From Chloroflexota bacterium (GTDB lineage: Bacteria; Chloroflexota; Limnocylindria; Limnocylindrales; CSP1-4), in the NCBI GenBank assembly GCA_021812735.1, contig JAKAMV010000578.1, positions 1-6,749 on the forward strand: DNA of 6,749 bases, in the 5' to 3' direction. Under the pieces are notes generated by a model that was not told the origin of the DNA, searched no databases, and saw only the letters and a program-made list of their open reading frames with translations. The position numbers and the translations under genes are program-made. Positions 5,386-6,749 of the stretch are shown piece after piece; the first letter of the stretch is position 1, and each line of letters begins with the position of its first letter.

Positions 5386-6495
5386 TTACGCGCCTGGCAT
5401 CCAGACGAGAAACGTGGATCCGGTACCGGGCCCCGCGCTCTCTGCCCAGGCGCGCCCGCCCATGGCCTCGGCAAGCGCGCGCGCGACCGCCAGCCCAATC
5501 CCGGAGCCGCCCAGGGCGCGCGAGCGCGACGGGTCGATCCGGTAGAAGCGCTCGAAGACCCGTTCGCGCTGGTTCGCCGTGAGCCCTGGGCCTTGGTCCG
5601 TGACGGCGAGCGCGACGCCCCCGCCGACCGGTCGGGCACTCAGCAGCACCGTGCCGCCTTCGGGCCCGTAGCGGATGGCGTTCGCGAGGTAGTTGTCGAG
5701 GACCTGTGCGAGCCGGTCGGGGTCCGCGCGCAGCCGCCCTACGGCCCGCGCCACGTCCAGGCGCAGGTCGATCGAGCGTTCCTGTGCCCGTGCCGCGAAC
5801 CGGGCCTGCGCGGCCTGGAGAAACGGACCTACCTCGATCGGCTGTGGCTGCAGCGGCAGCTGTCGCGCCTCGACTCGCCAGAGCTGCTGCAGGTCGTCGA
5901 CCAGCCGGGCGAGGCGCGAGGTCTCCCGGCGCAGCAACGACCAGGTTGCCGGCACGGCCGGGACGACCCCATCCTCCAGGCCCTCGAGGTACCCGTCGAG
6001 GGTCGCGAGTGGCGTGCGCAGCTCGTGCGCGACGTCCCCGACCAGCTCGACCCGGCGGCGCTCGGTTGCTTCGAGAGACGCCGCCATCACGTTGAACGAC
6101 GCAGCGAGCTCGCCGATCTCGTCGTGCCCTGTGACCGGCACACGCTCGCCATAGTGGCCGGCGGCGATCCGCCGCGCGGCGGCCGCGAGATGCGCGATCG
6201 GGCCCGACAGCCGCGCCGAGAGGGCGAAGCTCAGCACCACGGCCGCGCCCACCGCGACCACGGTGGCGACGACGAGCGCGGTCCGCACGGCGTCCTGGAA
6301 CGCGCTCCGCACGAGGCCGCTCATCATGTCGCCCATGCCGGCCACGCCACCGCCCATCGCGCGGTCCATGGCGCCGTTGAAGACGTCGGGGGCGATGAGG
6401 CCCACGCCGGCAAGCAGGACGACGGTCCCGACCGCGATGACGGCGAGGTGGGAGAGCAGCAGGCGACCGCGCAGGCGCAGCGACCCGAGGGCCAT
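5386..6495 (-). CDS. Sensor histidine kinase (HAMP, HisKA, HATPase_c)
   Basis: The product is 369 residues. TM1 is at about 12-34 and TM2 at about 69-92, and the short loop between them is the sensor. HAMP follows (about 91-145, with DEIGELAASFN). The HisKA domain carries the H-box DVAHELRTPL with phospho-acceptor His157. The ATPase domain has the N-box DNYLANAIRYG (Asn272), G1 DQGPGL (300-305), the F-box FERFYRID and G2 GGSGIGLAVARAL, all intact. It should autophosphorylate and pass phosphate to the response regulator encoded upstream. The sensor loop contains Met43, Met47, Met54, Met57 and Met58 within 16 residues, a pattern that could bind Cu(I) or Ag(I); this is inference. An in-frame TAG nine bases upstream of ATG 6495 limits the start to this codon. 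There is no strong ribosome site, and the start overlaps the stop of a 20-codon micro-ORF. Confidence 0.95.
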   Translation of the reverse strand: MALGSLRLRGRLLLSHLAVIAVGTVVLLAGVGLIAPDVFNGAMDRAMGGGVAGMGDMMSGLVRSAFQDAVRTALVVATVVAVGAAVVLSFALSARLSGPIAHLAAAARRIAAGHYGERVPVTGHDEIGELAASFNVMAASLEATERRRVELVGDVAHELRTPLATLDGYLEGLEDGVVPAVPATWSLLRRETSRLARLVDDLQQLWRVEARQLPLQPQPIEVGPFLQAAQARFAARAQERSIDLRLDVARAVGRLRADPDRLAQVLDNYLANAIRYGPEGGTVLLSARPVGGGVALAVTDQGPGLTANQRERVFERFYRIDPSRSRALGGSGIGLAVARALAEAMGGRAWAESAGPGTGSTFLVWMPGA

Positions 6496-6557
6496 CAGCC
6501 GCGCCTAGGGACGCCCTGCCAGGAGACCGCCGTCTCCCGGCCGTATCCGAAGATCAT
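6495..6557 (-). CDS. Possible 20-codon micro-ORF coupled to the kinase gene
   Basis: ATG 6557-6555 opens a 20-codon frame (MIFGYGRETAV...) ending in TGA 6497-6495. This stop overlaps the kinase ATG as TGATG. A GGGGTGACGAG stretch sits directly upstream as a possible ribosome site. Since the kinase has no good Shine-Dalgarno of its own, this micro-ORF may feed ribosomes to it by coupling. The peptide is unrecognised and the frame is short enough to arise by chance. Confidence 0.3.
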   Translation of the reverse strand: MIFGYGRETAVSWQGVPRRG

Positions 6558-6612
6558 CTCGTCACCCCGTCTCGATCCGCGGCGCCGTTGCCGACCACCA
6601 TCGCCTGTGGGC

Positions 6613-6652
6613 CTCAAGCCCCCGTGCGCCCTTCGCTCAAGATTCCGTCAAG
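6613..6652. repeat. CTCAAG-type direct repeats between regulator and kinase
   Basis: CTCAAG at 6636-6641 and GTCAAG at 6647-6652 are exactly 11 bp apart. Another CTCAAG at 6613-6618 is 23 bp before the first. The pair runs over the stop codon of the response regulator. The half-site resembles GCTCAT of the array upstream of the lipoprotein gene as read on the minus strand, so it may be a second, weaker regulator site. Confidence 0.3.
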
Positions 6653-6749
6653 CCCCTCGCGACGCCTGTCCGCCGCGGTCGGCGCGGTAACGGTAGCCAA
6701 CGCCCCGGACCGTCTCGACGTGCGACGGGTGGGCGGCATCGTCGCCGAG
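6648..6749 (-). CDS. C-terminal end of an OmpR-family response regulator (5' part outside window)
   Basis: Only the last 33 codons are in the window, ending in TGA at 6650-6648. The peptide contains HVETVRGVGYRYRAD, the hallmark of the C-terminal beta-hairpin of the OmpR/PhoB winged-helix DNA-binding domain, followed by a short Arg/Gly tail. The receiver domain and most of the DNA-binding domain lie beyond the right edge. It precedes the histidine kinase on the same strand by 152 nt, the usual regulator-kinase order, so it is almost certainly the partner of that kinase. The 11-bp-spaced repeats upstream of the lipoprotein gene are a likely target. Confidence 0.9.
   Translation of the reverse strand, partial: LGDDAAHPSHVETVRGVGYRYRADRGGQASRGA

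Noticed and set aside
4851..5639. Upstream extension of the CCAHH protein frame (total 427 codons)
   Set aside because: The extension overlaps the lipoprotein and kinase in another frame and is Arg/Pro-rich. The ATG at 4850, in an ATGA overlap, gives a clean membrane protein.
5359..6690. Open frame of 443 codons on the plus strand
   Set aside because: It is antisense to the histidine kinase, whose H, N, G1, F and G2 boxes are all intact. The translated frame is low-complexity and matches nothing.

Overview
The window is very GC-rich and dense in genes, with little non-coding space. The gene set is a PspA/PspAA pair, a DUF3105 protein, a GGHH-type lipoprotein, a CCxHH membrane protein and an Lgt-like protein with a GCC motif. 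This fits a high-GC bacterium of the Chloroflexota (Limnocylindria-like) or a deep actinobacterial lineage. The assignment rests on family recognition only. No rRNA, tRNA, CRISPR array, transposase or phage gene was seen.

Layout. (1) Positions 2-1698, plus strand: the 3' end of an unrecognised gene with a His/Cys-rich tail, then pspA, pspAA and a small four-helix membrane protein. Spacings are 24 nt, a 4-nt overlap and 3 nt, so this is probably one envelope-stress operon. (2) Positions 1699-2018: a 320-nt leader with an 18-bp palindrome and a perfect 16-bp tandem duplication, followed by a membrane-anchored DUF3105 gene (2019-2750, plus). (3) Positions 2751-2941: a convergent gap with one hairpin. 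(4) Positions 2942-4144, minus: an Lgt-family membrane protein with an extra N-terminal beta-rich domain and substituted catalytic residues. A second operator-like palindrome lies upstream of it. (5) Positions 4356-6749, minus: a two-component operon. It holds the last 33 codons of an OmpR-family response regulator, a 20-codon micro-ORF coupled to the kinase start, a HAMP histidine kinase, a lipoprotein, and a membrane protein with a CCAHH motif that overlaps the lipoprotein gene by 4 nt. A 12-bp hairpin ends the operon.

How the parts may work together. Several products carry potential soft-metal ligands: a His/Cys tail, a kinase sensor loop with five Met, GGHHR, CCAHH, GCC in the Lgt-like protein, and His/Cys motifs in DUF3105. 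Two regulatory patterns stand out. The same dyad, ACTAC-N6-GTAGT, lies upstream of both the DUF3105 gene and the Lgt-like gene and suggests a shared repressor. Three to four TGAG-type repeats spaced exactly 11 bp lie just upstream of the lipoprotein gene, as expected for an OmpR-family regulator. My working inference is a metal (possibly copper) and envelope-stress module. The metal part is unproven.
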